The notes under the pieces are model-generated. The model saw only the letters and a program-made list of their open reading frames with translations. It did no database searches and was not told where the DNA came from. This document shows positions 26,701-35,701 of a stretch of DNA of 64,000 nucleotides, in pieces; positions within the stretch are counted from its first letter, which is position 1, and each line of letters starts with the position of its first letter. The translations under genes were made by a program, and so were the position numbers. Source of the DNA: Shewanella algae (GTDB lineage Bacteria > Pseudomonadota > Gammaproteobacteria > Enterobacterales > Shewanellaceae); assembly GCF_009183365.2 (NCBI RefSeq), contig NZ_CP068230.1:2695001-2759000 (forward strand). Direction: 5' to 3'.

Positions 26701-28548
26701 GATCCAGAAGGTTGCACCATCTGTGCTCTTCACTTCATAGGGACGCTCATTGATCACCCTGAGACCGAAGTTTTCCAGCATAGGCAGCACATCCGACAGA
26801 TGGATAGGCTCATCCTTGTGGAACAGCTTCAAACGTACCTTGTTGCTGCCGGGCGCCGCTTCCTGTGGCTGATAGAACAACATGCCCAGCTTATGGTCAT
26901 CGTCCAGCGCTTCCAGTTGCTGCAGATCCACCACTGCCGAAGTCGGCAGCACATCGTCTTTGTAACTCTGCGGGAATGCGGTCAGATAACGCTTAAACAG
27001 GCGAGTACCCTGCTCTTCACCCAGTGAATTGTTGAGCGCGCTCTGAAGTTTATCTTCCCATGAGCGAGCGGCTTCAATCAGATTGTTTTCTATGGCAGCC
27101 ACATCGAGTTCCAAATTATTGTTGTTGTCGACTTTAACTATGTAGTGGGTACGGGCCAAGCTCGACTCGGAGAAGTAAGTGGTAAACTCCACCTCTTCAT
27201 TACTGTTAAAGGTTTGGGCGAAGATCCTTTGAGTATCTTCACGCAGACGGGTGTTGTATCTGTCTTTGGAGACATACACCAAACAGGACAGGAAGCGGCC
27301 GAAACCGTCTTTACGGACAAACAGCTTGAGTTTATCTCTATCCTGCATCTCCAACACGCCATGCGCCATGTGCGACAACTCTTCGACGCTTGCCTGAATA
27401 ATCTCGTCCCTTGGCAGGTTTTCCAGAATATTCATCAACGCTTTATAGTCGTGGGAGCGCGGTGCCAGTCCTGACTTGTCCATCACCCGCTGGACTTTCT
27501 CGGCCAGCAGGGGGATCTCTTTCGGGCTGCGGTTGTACAGATTGGAGGCATACAGGCCGATGAATCTGTCTTCACCGACGACATTACCGGCCTCATCGAA
27601 ACGTTTGACGCCGATATAGTCGACATAGGCGGGTCTGTGAACCCGGCTCTTGGCACTGCTCTTGGTCAGGATCAGCAAACTGTTGTCCAGCGCTTCGCGG
27701 CGAGCCGATTCAGAGAAAGAAGACAGCATCAAACCGTGCTCTGGCTGCGCCTTGCCGGGTTTGTTCATCAAGCCCAGGCTGCTTGCCATATCCGGCACCA
27801 GCTCAACGTCACCCTCGACTTTTCGCAGGTCGTAGCGACGATAACCCATCAGAGTAAAATGATGGTTGTTCAAATAGTTAAGGAAGCGAGTCGCTTCTTC
27901 AAGTTCGGCTTTCTCACCGGGGAATGGGCGCTTTGGCAGCTCTTCAGCCACTTCTGCCAGCTTGTCGGACATGGCGCGCCAGTCATTGACGGCGGCGGCG
28001 ACATCACCGAGCACGGACTCTATCTCTTTTTCGAGTTGTTTTATGTCCTTGTCGCTGCTTTGGCGGTCGATTTCGATCAGGAATACCGCCACCTTGTCGC
28101 TGTCTTCCTTGCTGTCGTTAACAAAGCTGACCCGCTCGATGTCTGTGCCCTGGCGCTCGATGGCCAGTGGCGTATGCAACATCATATGAGCTGTGATCCC
28201 CAAACGGTTGAGGGCCATACCCACAGAATCCACCAGGAAGGGCATATCGGGCTGCACAACTTCTATGATGGAGTGGGTTGATTGCCAGCCATGCTTGGCC
28301 TGGCTTGGGTTAAATACCCTTAAGTGAGTTTCCCCACAAGGCGTGCTGTTCAGGGCATTCCAAAGACTCAGGACGGCACCGTAGAGATCGCTATCGTTAC
28401 GGGCCAGGAGATCGTCCTTGGACATGTGAGCGTAGAGGCAGGTGGCGAACTGTTCCACCTGATTTGCTTGTGCTTTAGGGACTTTGGAGTGGATTAAACT
28501 GACTACCTTTTCAAGCAGTACTGAAGGCATTGCATCTTTCAAGGCCAT
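23701..28548 (-). CDS. gdhB: NAD-specific glutamate dehydrogenase, 180-kDa type
   Basis: A giant NAD-dependent glutamate dehydrogenase of 1615 residues, the class described in Streptomyces, Pseudomonas and Shewanella-type bacteria, which converts glutamate to 2-oxoglutarate for catabolism. The catalytic part lies in the middle: RGGKVARGGLRWSDRREDFR near residue 815, the lysine motif VPVGAKGGFVCKQLP near 850, and the nucleotide-binding region with GIGDMAGDVFGNGML near 990. Long N- and C-terminal regulatory regions flank it; the N-terminal one contains ACT-like segments such as FLVDSVGMALNRLG. Length agrees with the family. It is isolated by terminators. Confidence 0.97.
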   Translation of the reverse strand: MALKDAMPSVLLEKVVSLIHSKVPKAQANQVEQFATCLYAHMSKDDLLARNDSDLYGAVLSLWNALNSTPCGETHLRVFNPSQAKHGWQSTHSIIEVVQPDMPFLVDSVGMALNRLGITAHMMLHTPLAIERQGTDIERVSFVNDSKEDSDKVAVFLIEIDRQSSDKDIKQLEKEIESVLGDVAAAVNDWRAMSDKLAEVAEELPKRPFPGEKAELEEATRFLNYLNNHHFTLMGYRRYDLRKVEGDVELVPDMASSLGLMNKPGKAQPEHGLMLSSFSESARREALDNSLLILTKSSAKSRVHRPAYVDYIGVKRFDEAGNVVGEDRFIGLYASNLYNRSPKEIPLLAEKVQRVMDKSGLAPRSHDYKALMNILENLPRDEIIQASVEELSHMAHGVLEMQDRDKLKLFVRKDGFGRFLSCLVYVSKDRYNTRLREDTQRIFAQTFNSNEEVEFTTYFSESSLARTHYIVKVDNNNNLELDVAAIENNLIEAARSWEDKLQSALNNSLGEEQGTRLFKRYLTAFPQSYKDDVLPTSAVVDLQQLEALDDDHKLGMLFYQPQEAAPGSNKVRLKLFHKDEPIHLSDVLPMLENFGLRVINERPYEVKSTDGATFWILDFLMTVQGGATENLADSQDRFQTALAQVWQKKLEDDGFNRMVLATGLSGREVSVLRAYAKYMRQIDATFSQAYIEETFSRYPQIADSLVKMFIRKFNPKLKTRTLDKFIEQINLRLDDVSSLDDDRIIRRYLDLINATLRTNFYQQDAAGQPKDYISFKFAPNQIPEMPKPLPKFEIFVYSPRVEGVHLRGGKVARGGLRWSDRREDFRTEVLGLVKAQQVKNTVIVPVGAKGGFVCKQLPTEGGREAFFTEGQECYRIFIRGLLDITDNIVNGDLVPPVDVVRHDEDDPYLVVAADKGTATFSDTANAIAIEYGFWLGDAFASGGSNGYDHKKMGITARGAWESVKRHFREVGIDCQTTDFTCVGIGDMAGDVFGNGMLLSEHTQLVAAFNHMHIFIDPTPDSATSFVERQRLFNLPRSSWEDYNKELISKGGGIFARSAKSISLTPEIKKMLATDKDAMTPTELIKCLLKMPVDLIWNGGIGTYVKASSETHVEVGDRANDGLRVNGGELKAKIIGEGGNLGCTQLGRIEYAANGGRINTDFVDNVGGVDCSDNEVNIKILLNALVAEGEMTLKQRNRLLEEMTDEVAQIVLQDCKDQTRTISVTQVRGAEQLKEQIRFINYLEKEGKLDRALEFLPTEEELSERLASGRGLTRPELSVLVAYAKMVLKEQLLTPVITDDVWLSQLLVDYFPGKLQQKYADKMTQHPLRGEIIATSLANELVNDMGLNFVQRMQDETGASVADAAICYTMAREVFGLADLTKAITDLNGIVPAVVQGEMLHQLRRNMRRACRWFLRNRSRAMSIEQVVAFYKPVFDELKANIRSYLVADELAGIEEDIAALEKEAVPHEVASLVANMSTLFSALDIAQIAQLESKPVSLVAETYFKLGARIDLHWFLEQIGGQPVANHWQALARAAFREELDWQQRALTSAVLRSCTDSCESDAIIEQWVELNQGLLERWFHMLADFKTSQTHEFAKFSVALRELNLLILHCEGQK

Positions 28549-28780
28549 TTTGCTGTTTCCTTAAGCGTCTATGGCAGCGCTTTTTTCATTATATGGATGC
28601 TTCGACGAATGACCCGGGCCTGAATTTTTTGTGACCGAGGTCATGCCGCGCAGTGTATTACTAAACACACCATAATTCGAGCAAAATTTTAGTGGTACAT
28701 CCTGTACAAATCCAGCAATGACGGGATATTGAAGGGAGTGGTGAAGAAGTAATCGGAATAACAGACTAACTATGCAGCAA

Positions 28781-28807
28781 GGGCAGGAGAAACTTCTTCC
28801 CCTGCCC
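28781..28807 (-). terminator. Weak hairpin after the RND exporter gene
   Basis: GGGCAGG and CCTGCCC pair around a 13-nt loop immediately downstream of the RND gene on the minus strand. The T run is poor, so termination may be partial. The rest of the gap up to gdhB (28549-28780) shows no coding frame and should hold the gdhB promoter. Confidence 0.45.
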
Positions 28808-28813
28808 CCATCA

Positions 28814-31123
28814 CTAACTGTGTTTGCGCCAGAAAAGTGCCGCCAGCGCAGGCAGGATAATTATGGCCCCGAGCATGTTGACCACAAACATGAAGGTAAG
28901 CAAAATTCCCATATCCATCTGGAACTTAAGTGCAGAGAAGAACCAGGTGCTCACCCCAATAGCCAAGGTCAGGCCAGTGAAGATGACCGCACTGCCCCGC
29001 TCCATCAAGGCTTCGAAATAGGCCTGCTGCACCGCCATACCATCGCGCAGTTTCACGGCCATGGTCGACAGGATATAGATGCCATAGTCCACCCCGATAC
29101 CCACCCCGAGGGCAATAACCGGCAAGGTGCTCACCGTCAGGCCTATATCCAGCCAGGTCATCAGAGCCTGCGCCAGTGTCGATACCACATACAGAGGCAG
29201 AATCACTGCAACCGTGGCTTTCAGTGAGCGGAAGCTTATCAGGCAGAGGATAAACACCGCGCCATAGACATACAGCATCATAGGCAGCTGCGCCTCGGCC
29301 ACGGCCTCGTTGGTTGCCGCCATCACCCCGACCGGGCCGGAAGCGAGTTTAAAGCTCAGCTTGTCGTCGTCCATTTCGGCGGCCAGCAGCTTCACCTTGT
29401 TCACCACCTGCTCTATGGTTTCCGCCTTATGATCCTTAAGAAACAGATAAACAGGCATCACAGAGCAATCGCCGTTCAGCAGGCCTGTGCTGGTAGGAAT
29501 TTGTGACACCAACTGTGCCAGGCTCGCCGGGCTCCTGGGCAATACCTGCCACTTGGGGCTACCCTCGTTGAAACCGGCATTCACCTGGCGTGCCACCGAG
29601 GCGATACTGGCGGTAAACTCAACCCCTGGGGTGTTGCGCGCCAACCATTCGAACCTGTCAATCTTCTCCAGCGCCGAGTGATAGGTACAGGCCTCGGGAT
29701 AGGCTTCCACTATCACACTCATCACGTCTGTGGTGATAGAGAAATGATCGGTAATAAAGAAGGTGTCCTGGTTATAGCGGGAGTCCTGATGCAGCGCCGG
29801 TGCTCCGCCCTGAAGATCGCCGATTTGCATCTTGCCGGCTTGCTGCAACCCGCCCAGATAAAGCAGTGCAGTGGCAGCTACCACCACCGCAGCATATTTT
29901 GGGGTTGCAAAACAGGTGAGCTTTTGCCAAAAGGCCGCTGTCTTGGCCTCGGTGCCAGCGTCCGCTTTCGCGGCCTTTATCTGGAAGAAGGAGATCACCA
30001 AAGGCAAGAGCACCAGGTTGGTCAGGATGATCACCGCCACCCCAAGCGATGCAGAAATAGCCAGCTCGCGAATAATGCCGATATCGATTGCCAGCAAGGT
30101 CATAAACCCTATGGTATCCGACAGCAAGGCGACCCCGCCCGGTACCAAGAGGCTACGAAACGCCGAAGCCGCCGCCACCTTGGTACTCTGACCATCGGCG
30201 ACCCGCTTGCGGATGGCGTTGATCATCTGTACCCCGTGGCTGACACCTATGGCAAATACCAAAAACGGCACCAGAATCGACATGGGATCCAAGCCAAAGC
30301 CCACCACGGTCAAGAGACCAAGCTGCCAGACCACGGCTATCAAGCTGCACACCAAAGGCAGCAGGGTCAACACCATAGAGCGGGAGAAGAGATACACCAT
30401 CAGGGCCGTGACCAAAATGGCTATCAGGAAAAACAGCAGTACCCCTTTGGCCCCGTCTGCCACATCACCGGCCATCTTGGCAAAGCCTATGATGTGAATC
30501 TTGATGCCGTCTTTTTCAAACTGGCCTCTGAGCTGCTCTTCCAGTTGGGCAGCAAACGCCAAAGTGTCCAATGGCTCGCCGGTTTGCGGATCAAAGTCCA
30601 TCAGCTGCGCCGTCACCATGGCAGCGCTGTAGTCCTCTGCCACCAGACGGCCGACTATGCCGGCCTTTTCGATATTGCCTCTGACCCGCTCAAGCCCGGC
30701 TTCTGTCGTGCTGAAATCCGCCGGGATCACCGGCCCTCCGGCAAACCCGTCTTCCACCACTTCGGTAAAACGTGTCGACGGCGAAAACAGGGATTTCACC
30801 TGAGAGCGCTCTACCCCGGGAATAAAGAACAGTTGATCATGCACATTCTTCAGGGTGTCGAAAAACGCCGGATTGAAAATATTACCGCTGCTGTCTTCTA
30901 CCGCCACCATGATGGAGTTGGCGCCGCCAAACTGCTTCTGGTGTTTGAGGTAGGTCTGCATATAGGGGTGATGCAGCGGAATGTTTTTAACAAATGCCGC
31001 ATCCATTTTCAGCTGACTGGCCTGAAAGCCCAGAAATACCGTGGTCAGCGCAAACAGCAGTATCACTCCGATACGATTGCGAAAGAGAAAACTCTCAATC
31101 CCATTGACCAGTCTGTCTAACAT
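28814..31123 (-). CDS. RND/MMPL-type exporter
   Basis: A 769-residue transporter of the COG1033 RND group related to MmpL/HpnN proteins. The topology is an N-terminal helix (RIGVILLFALTTVFLGFQA), a large periplasmic loop (about 40-215), five or six helices including GDVADGAKGVLLFFLIAILV, then a second helix, a second periplasmic loop and a second helix bundle near the C-terminus. The core motif GVGIGVDYGIYIL near residue 685 mirrors VFAIGVSHGVQM in the first half. No membrane-fusion protein gene accompanies it; instead it ends the DUF1302/DUF1329/YCF48 cluster. Relatives carry hydrophobic molecules such as hopanoids; the substrate here is unknown. Confidence 0.88.
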   Translation of the reverse strand: MLDRLVNGIESFLFRNRIGVILLFALTTVFLGFQASQLKMDAAFVKNIPLHHPYMQTYLKHQKQFGGANSIMVAVEDSSGNIFNPAFFDTLKNVHDQLFFIPGVERSQVKSLFSPSTRFTEVVEDGFAGGPVIPADFSTTEAGLERVRGNIEKAGIVGRLVAEDYSAAMVTAQLMDFDPQTGEPLDTLAFAAQLEEQLRGQFEKDGIKIHIIGFAKMAGDVADGAKGVLLFFLIAILVTALMVYLFSRSMVLTLLPLVCSLIAVVWQLGLLTVVGFGLDPMSILVPFLVFAIGVSHGVQMINAIRKRVADGQSTKVAAASAFRSLLVPGGVALLSDTIGFMTLLAIDIGIIRELAISASLGVAVIILTNLVLLPLVISFFQIKAAKADAGTEAKTAAFWQKLTCFATPKYAAVVVAATALLYLGGLQQAGKMQIGDLQGGAPALHQDSRYNQDTFFITDHFSITTDVMSVIVEAYPEACTYHSALEKIDRFEWLARNTPGVEFTASIASVARQVNAGFNEGSPKWQVLPRSPASLAQLVSQIPTSTGLLNGDCSVMPVYLFLKDHKAETIEQVVNKVKLLAAEMDDDKLSFKLASGPVGVMAATNEAVAEAQLPMMLYVYGAVFILCLISFRSLKATVAVILPLYVVSTLAQALMTWLDIGLTVSTLPVIALGVGIGVDYGIYILSTMAVKLRDGMAVQQAYFEALMERGSAVIFTGLTLAIGVSTWFFSALKFQMDMGILLTFMFVVNMLGAIIILPALAALFWRKHS

Positions 31124-31135
31124 AATAATGGCCCT

Positions 31136-32176
31136 TTATTGTTGTTTTAGTTCGAAAAGCCCTTTGGTTCCGGCTATCCATAACCGGCCCTTGGGGTCAA
31201 CGGCAACTGCCGATAAGTTTTCCCCTCTGCGCTGGGTCACCAGCTCAGCGTGTAAGTTGTTATCCAAACGAATCACGGCGCCGCCATTGCCGACCAGCAG
31301 CAGGCCCCCTTTGACCGGCGCAGCCGCATTGAGGGTCGATTCAAGCGGCATCTTTATCTCCTGCCACTGACTCATATCTTCCGGTGCGCTGAAGGCATGC
31401 CCTCGCAGACCAAACACATAGAGCTGTTTATCCTGTTCTATGGCATTGAACAAAGAGCCGTCATAAATAAACTCCAGTCGCTGCCACAAACGGCCGCCAT
31501 CTTCGGAAATGGCTACCATTCCCAGCTCCCCGACCATAAGCAAGCGCTTATCTTCAAGGGCGATGACCCGATTGAAATGGGGCAGAATAGAGTCAGACTC
31601 GGCCTGATAGGCCTCTTCATCCTGCTGTTTGAGATCCGCCAGATAATCGGCGTCATCTTGGCTCAAGAGCTCGGGATGAAATTCTTTCTGCCAGCTTTGG
31701 CCACCATCTGTGGTGCGCAGAAATAGACCATAGGCGCCAACGGCTATTCCGTTTTGCGAGTCGGCAAACCAAACATCCAACAAGGGCCGGGCAAGCTCTG
31801 GCGAACTGAACTGTTGCAGCCAGGAGAGCCCGCCATCTTGAGTGGCAAGAATGGTGGCATCATGGCCCACGGCCCAGCCATGGTTGGCATCGAGAAAAAA
31901 TACCTTGGTCAACTGCGCCTGACTCGGTGTCGCCACCTGTTGCCACTGATTGGCATCGGCGCTGAGCCTTAAGATATGACCCCGCTCACCGACCGCCACC
32001 ATAGTGCTGCCGGCCTGAGCAATATCCAACATCAAAGAGTGAACCGCCAAAGGCTGCAGCTGGCCGGTCAGAGCCCCGGTTGCAGATTGCGTTTCGGCGT
32101 GAAGGGGCGAAATCGCGCCCTGGAATGTGAGTATGCCAAGGCCCAGAGCCGCTGCTTGAAGCATGCGATACGACAT
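31136..32176 (-). CDS. YCF48/BNR-type beta-propeller protein, exported
   Basis: A 346-residue protein with a signal peptide (ALGLGILTFQGAISPLHA). The mature part is a repeated propeller fold related to YCF48/HCF136: repeats include DANHGWAVGHDATILATQDGG, DSQNGIAVGAYGLFLRTTDGG, and KRLLMVGELGMVAISEDGG, each with an Asp-box-like TxDGGxxW. In plants and cyanobacteria the family helps photosystem II assembly; in proteobacteria its role is unknown. It sits 12 bp upstream of the RND gene, implying an assembly or partner role for that exporter (inference). Confidence 0.87.
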   Translation of the reverse strand: MSYRMLQAAALGLGILTFQGAISPLHAETQSATGALTGQLQPLAVHSLMLDIAQAGSTMVAVGERGHILRLSADANQWQQVATPSQAQLTKVFFLDANHGWAVGHDATILATQDGGLSWLQQFSSPELARPLLDVWFADSQNGIAVGAYGLFLRTTDGGQSWQKEFHPELLSQDDADYLADLKQQDEEAYQAESDSILPHFNRVIALEDKRLLMVGELGMVAISEDGGRLWQRLEFIYDGSLFNAIEQDKQLYVFGLRGHAFSAPEDMSQWQEIKMPLESTLNAAAPVKGGLLLVGNGGAVIRLDNNLHAELVTQRRGENLSAVAVDPKGRLWIAGTKGLFELKQQ

Positions 32177-32198
32177 TACAGACTTCCTTAGGGTTGAA

Positions 32199-32248
32199 AG
32201 GGGCGCACGCGCCCCTGGAATTTCCTACTGGGTGACCTCAGCCACCCA
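32199..32248 (-). repeat. Two hairpins between the DUF1329 and YCF48 genes
   Basis: AGGGGCG-CACG-CGCCCCT at 32199-32216 and GGGTG...CACCC at about 32231-32248 lie in the 89-bp gap inside the cluster. Neither has a T run. Such hairpins can stabilise the upstream message after processing, giving more DUF1302/DUF1329 protein than exporter; that is inference. Confidence 0.45.
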
Positions 32249-32265
32249 TTACAGATGACACAGGC

Positions 32266-33633
32266 TTAACGTATCCCTTCGCGGCGCAGCGCTGCCGGGG
32301 TGAAGTTGGCCTCGGACAACTTGGCATCGAAGTCATACATACGGCCTTCGTTATCCAAACCTATGGCGATATAGCGACGGGACTGCAGATCGTGATACAC
32401 CTCGAGGGTACTCCAGTGAGTCGGCACCTCGTAGTAGTTCAGGCCATGAGCCATGGCAACCCGATACAGTTCGTCACGGTTGTCGTACAGATCGGCGATT
32501 GATACCTGCCAGGAATCCTCATCCAGATAGAAAACCCGGGTCTTGTAGATGTGGCGCATTCCCTCTTTCAAGCTGGCCTTGACCACCCAGACTCTGTGCT
32601 TTTCATAACGCACATAGTCAGGGTTCAGGTGACCTGGCTTGAGCAACTCACTGTACTTGACCTTATCCGAGTGCAGACGGTAGTCGTTATAAGGAATGAA
32701 GATCTCTTTCTTGCCAAGCAGTTCCCAGTTGTAACGGGAAGGCGAACCGTTGAACATATCGAAATCATCCGTGGTGCGCAGGCCATCGGAAACCGTACCT
32801 GGTGTGTCGAAGGCCACGTTGGGCGCCTTTCTCACCCGGCGCTGCCCTGTGTTGTAAGTCCAGGCCTGGCGGGGTTCCTTTTCCTGATCCATGGTTTCCT
32901 TCACCAATAGCGCGGTACCGGCAAGACGCGCCGGCTGGGTAACTACCTGTTTGAATTCAAACAAGATATTGTTCTTTTTCAACTCTTCGAGACTGGCATC
33001 CGGGCGTGAATATTCGAAGCGTATCTCTTCGGCCATTTCCACCAGAGTATAATCACCGCTGGCGGTAGGCGCGGCTTGGCTACGCTCGGTTTCAATATCA
33101 ATACCGCGGAATCTGAGGATATGGTTCCAGATGGCTTCAAGGCCATTGGCCGGCTCAGGGAAAGGAATACCTATGGAAGCGCCATCGACACCATTGCCCT
33201 CGGCTACCAGAGTTGCACGGGTAGCATTGGCCTTGGTGGCATCATAGACAAACTGAGGCACAGAAGCGGTACGCCGGGTCTGGTAGATGTTCATCTTAAA
33301 GCTGTCGGGATAGGTTTCGAACATCTTCAGCTGGCCAGGCGTCAAAAACTCCTTGTATTGATCCTTGTTGGCCGCGGTAACCGTCGCCAGCGGCTTGTCA
33401 TCCGGGAAAGGATCGGGATGGTGCATGCCCTTTTGATAGCCCGCTGGAGGTGTGGTAATACCGCCGTCCCAAGCCGGAATACTGCCATCGGCATTGGGGC
33501 CCTTCTCAGCCCCGAGTGGAGTTAGACTGGTACCCAATTTTGCCGCATCGGCCTCGGAAATCTTGGCTTCTACAGCTGTGGTGGCCCCCAAAGCCAGGAT
33601 CACAGCAGCAGACAATATAGCTATAGTTCTCAT
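32266..33633 (-). CDS. DUF1329 family periplasmic protein
   Basis: A 455-residue protein with a signal peptide (IAILSAAVILALGATTAVEA, cleavage near residue 22). The body matches the DUF1329 family: TPLGAEKGPNADGSIPAWDGG near residue 30, LTPGQLKMFETYPDSF, and the C-terminal KVKYSELLKPGHLNPDYVRYEKHRVW and RVFYLDEDSW. Structural relatives of the family are LolA/LolB-like, so it may bind a lipid or other hydrophobic compound. ATG 33633 was chosen for its AAGGA site and correct signal-peptide start. It lies 13 bp downstream of the DUF1302 gene. Confidence 0.9.
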   Translation of the reverse strand: MRTIAILSAAVILALGATTAVEAKISEADAAKLGTSLTPLGAEKGPNADGSIPAWDGGITTPPAGYQKGMHHPDPFPDDKPLATVTAANKDQYKEFLTPGQLKMFETYPDSFKMNIYQTRRTASVPQFVYDATKANATRATLVAEGNGVDGASIGIPFPEPANGLEAIWNHILRFRGIDIETERSQAAPTASGDYTLVEMAEEIRFEYSRPDASLEELKKNNILFEFKQVVTQPARLAGTALLVKETMDQEKEPRQAWTYNTGQRRVRKAPNVAFDTPGTVSDGLRTTDDFDMFNGSPSRYNWELLGKKEIFIPYNDYRLHSDKVKYSELLKPGHLNPDYVRYEKHRVWVVKASLKEGMRHIYKTRVFYLDEDSWQVSIADLYDNRDELYRVAMAHGLNYYEVPTHWSTLEVYHDLQSRRYIAIGLDNEGRMYDFDAKLSEANFTPAALRREGIR

Positions 33634-33646
33634 TTTATTGTCCTTA

Positions 33647-35701
33647 TCAGATCGAAAACTTAACGTTGAAAGACACATAATCGCGATCGGCCATCGCGTT
33701 GGTTGTGCCTACCCCACCGAAGAAACTGTTATAGGAAAGATCCGCGCCCCAGCGGCTCTGGTAGTCAAAACTGAGTCCCAGTGCCACGGACTTGCGACCT
33801 TCGGTAAACAGGAACATAGGATCCGGGGTGATACCCTCAACGTCATGGGAGAAAATCACTCTAGGTGACATATTGATGCCGGAGAACACGTTGTTGAAAT
33901 CGGCCTTGGCGACAATCCGGTAACCCCAGGCGAAATCTGTCGGGAACGGATTGGTTTCAGGGCCATTGTGCAACGCCTCTATGATGCCAGGCATATCCGG
34001 ATTGCCGCCGCTGCGACCTGTGCCTGGACCATTGAGCCTGAGTTCATCGAAACCCGGCATATCGTGGATCCATACCCCACCGACTTCGGCGAGCATGGTC
34101 AGGTTATCGGTACCCAAGGTGGGACCGAACAAGTGGGTAAAGGTCATCTGCGCTTGAGTGGTATCGAGACGAATATAACCTTCGGCGTATTCACCTGGAC
34201 CGACATCCTTCACATAGGAAGTGTACTGGGACAAACCATCAAGATCCGGCCTCAGCCCTGCGTTGGCAAGCTGTTGTGGCATAGCGGCAAATAGCAGTTC
34301 CACATCATCAATCTGCAGTGGCTCATCCTGGCGGTGTGCGATTTCACCGGCTACAGAGGTGTCGCCAAGCAAGGTGTTGAAGCTAAAGCCATAGAGCTTG
34401 ATATCTTCAGGATAAACCACCTGGGCCTTGGAGAAGCTGTCCAGGCTCAGCAGCACTTCACGGTTAATATTGCCGGCGTTTTGCCCAAGCACCGCCATAT
34501 CAGACAGCAGCGCGCCTGTACTGAAGTCCGCCGTGGTACCACTGATGAGTGGGCGACGGCTATGGTAGTTCATGTAGTACAAGCCAAACTCGGTTTCACC
34601 CAGCTCCGGAGCGTAATAACCCAGTTTGATACCGTACTGACCGGAATCGCTGGGAGCGGCTTCATCTTCCACCAATGTCACCTTGGTGGGATACGCCAGT
34701 GCCATCTGCACCAACTGCTCGGTCGGAATATTCTGTCCGGAGGCTATCATGTTGGACAGACGGTTATATTCCTGGGTCAGGAAGTCGAGATTGATATCCG
34801 GGTTGGCGTTGAAGCCTAGCTGTGCGTTTTGGTTGTAGCCACCGTAACCGACAAAGTCGTTGGTGCCGAAAATCGACCCGGGAGTCGGAACCCAGATAGG
34901 CTCCCAGTCATACTGATAGAAAGCTTCCAGCGAGAGGTTTTCGGTCACCCCAAAAGAGGCCCACACCATACCCTGCGGTCTGAAGGCTTCCTTCAATTCG
35001 GCGCCCGGAGCGTTGAGTATGTTCAAATCAACCGGGTTGATCACCGCAATACCATGGGAAATCAGCGTGCTTTCCCCCCATGACACCACCTGATTACCCA
35101 CACGGATAGTCAGCGGGTTGGCACCATCGTTGAAATCAAAGTTGGCATAGACGAAGGCATCCAGCAGACGGATATCCTTACACTGCACTTCCTCGGCGCG
35201 CTTGTCGGCGCAAGGGTCGTAGCGGTTGCCGGTCAGAGGATCATTGAAATCGTAGATCCTGTCGTTCAGCTTACGATCGTAGAAATACATGCCGCGGGCG
35301 AAAATACCGAAATTCTCATACTTGAGCGACAACTCGTGCAGCCCCTTGAAAATTTCCGAGGTGGTATCACCCCTGGAATAGAGGAGATTACTCAAGTCAT
35401 TGTTGCTGGAATAGGAACCGGGCTGCGCCCAGATCTCGGCAGCCGTGTACTTGGTATCGGTGAAAGCCGAATAGCCACTCCAGTCGAATCTGGGATGGTT
35501 AACCTTACCTATCTGACCATCCCAGTCACGTCCTTCCACGCGCCAACTGGCGCCCAAGGTCCAGGTCGAATCAAAGGAGCCATCCACATCGCCCCATTTG
35601 AAAGACACCGCTTCGACACTGGGGATCATCCCTAAACTCAGTGCCGACGCCACCCTCAAAGCGAGCGCCGACTTGTTAAAACGGTTTATCACTGTTTTCA
35701 T
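33647..35701 (-). CDS. DUF1302 family outer-membrane protein
   Basis: A 684-residue protein with a signal peptide (LALRVASALSLGMIPSVEA). The mature sequence alternates aromatic-rich strands and turns over its whole length, as in beta-barrels, with typical DUF1302 segments: FDSTWTLGASWRVEGRDWD at the start, DAFVYANFDF, NQVVSWGESTLISHGIAVINPVDL near residue 220, and a C-terminal strand DYVSFNVKFSI. It is the first gene of the four-gene cluster. Family members are found beside DUF1329 and RND genes in many marine and soil gammaproteobacteria and are thought to take part in uptake or export of hydrophobic compounds; no substrate can be named here. Confidence 0.88.
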   Translation of the reverse strand: MKTVINRFNKSALALRVASALSLGMIPSVEAVSFKWGDVDGSFDSTWTLGASWRVEGRDWDGQIGKVNHPRFDWSGYSAFTDTKYTAAEIWAQPGSYSSNNDLSNLLYSRGDTTSEIFKGLHELSLKYENFGIFARGMYFYDRKLNDRIYDFNDPLTGNRYDPCADKRAEEVQCKDIRLLDAFVYANFDFNDGANPLTIRVGNQVVSWGESTLISHGIAVINPVDLNILNAPGAELKEAFRPQGMVWASFGVTENLSLEAFYQYDWEPIWVPTPGSIFGTNDFVGYGGYNQNAQLGFNANPDINLDFLTQEYNRLSNMIASGQNIPTEQLVQMALAYPTKVTLVEDEAAPSDSGQYGIKLGYYAPELGETEFGLYYMNYHSRRPLISGTTADFSTGALLSDMAVLGQNAGNINREVLLSLDSFSKAQVVYPEDIKLYGFSFNTLLGDTSVAGEIAHRQDEPLQIDDVELLFAAMPQQLANAGLRPDLDGLSQYTSYVKDVGPGEYAEGYIRLDTTQAQMTFTHLFGPTLGTDNLTMLAEVGGVWIHDMPGFDELRLNGPGTGRSGGNPDMPGIIEALHNGPETNPFPTDFAWGYRIVAKADFNNVFSGINMSPRVIFSHDVEGITPDPMFLFTEGRKSVALGLSFDYQSRWGADLSYNSFFGGVGTTNAMADRDYVSFNVKFSI

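Noticed and set aside
28549..28780. Small gene between gdhB and the RND gene
   Set aside because: No open frame with a ribosome site and no family match; the interval most likely carries the gdhB promoter.
29678..31120. 480-codon open frame on the plus strand opposite the RND gene
   Set aside because: It has no recognisable domain, is rich in His/Gln/Arg as expected for the complement of a membrane-protein gene, and lies entirely antisense to a conserved RND family protein.
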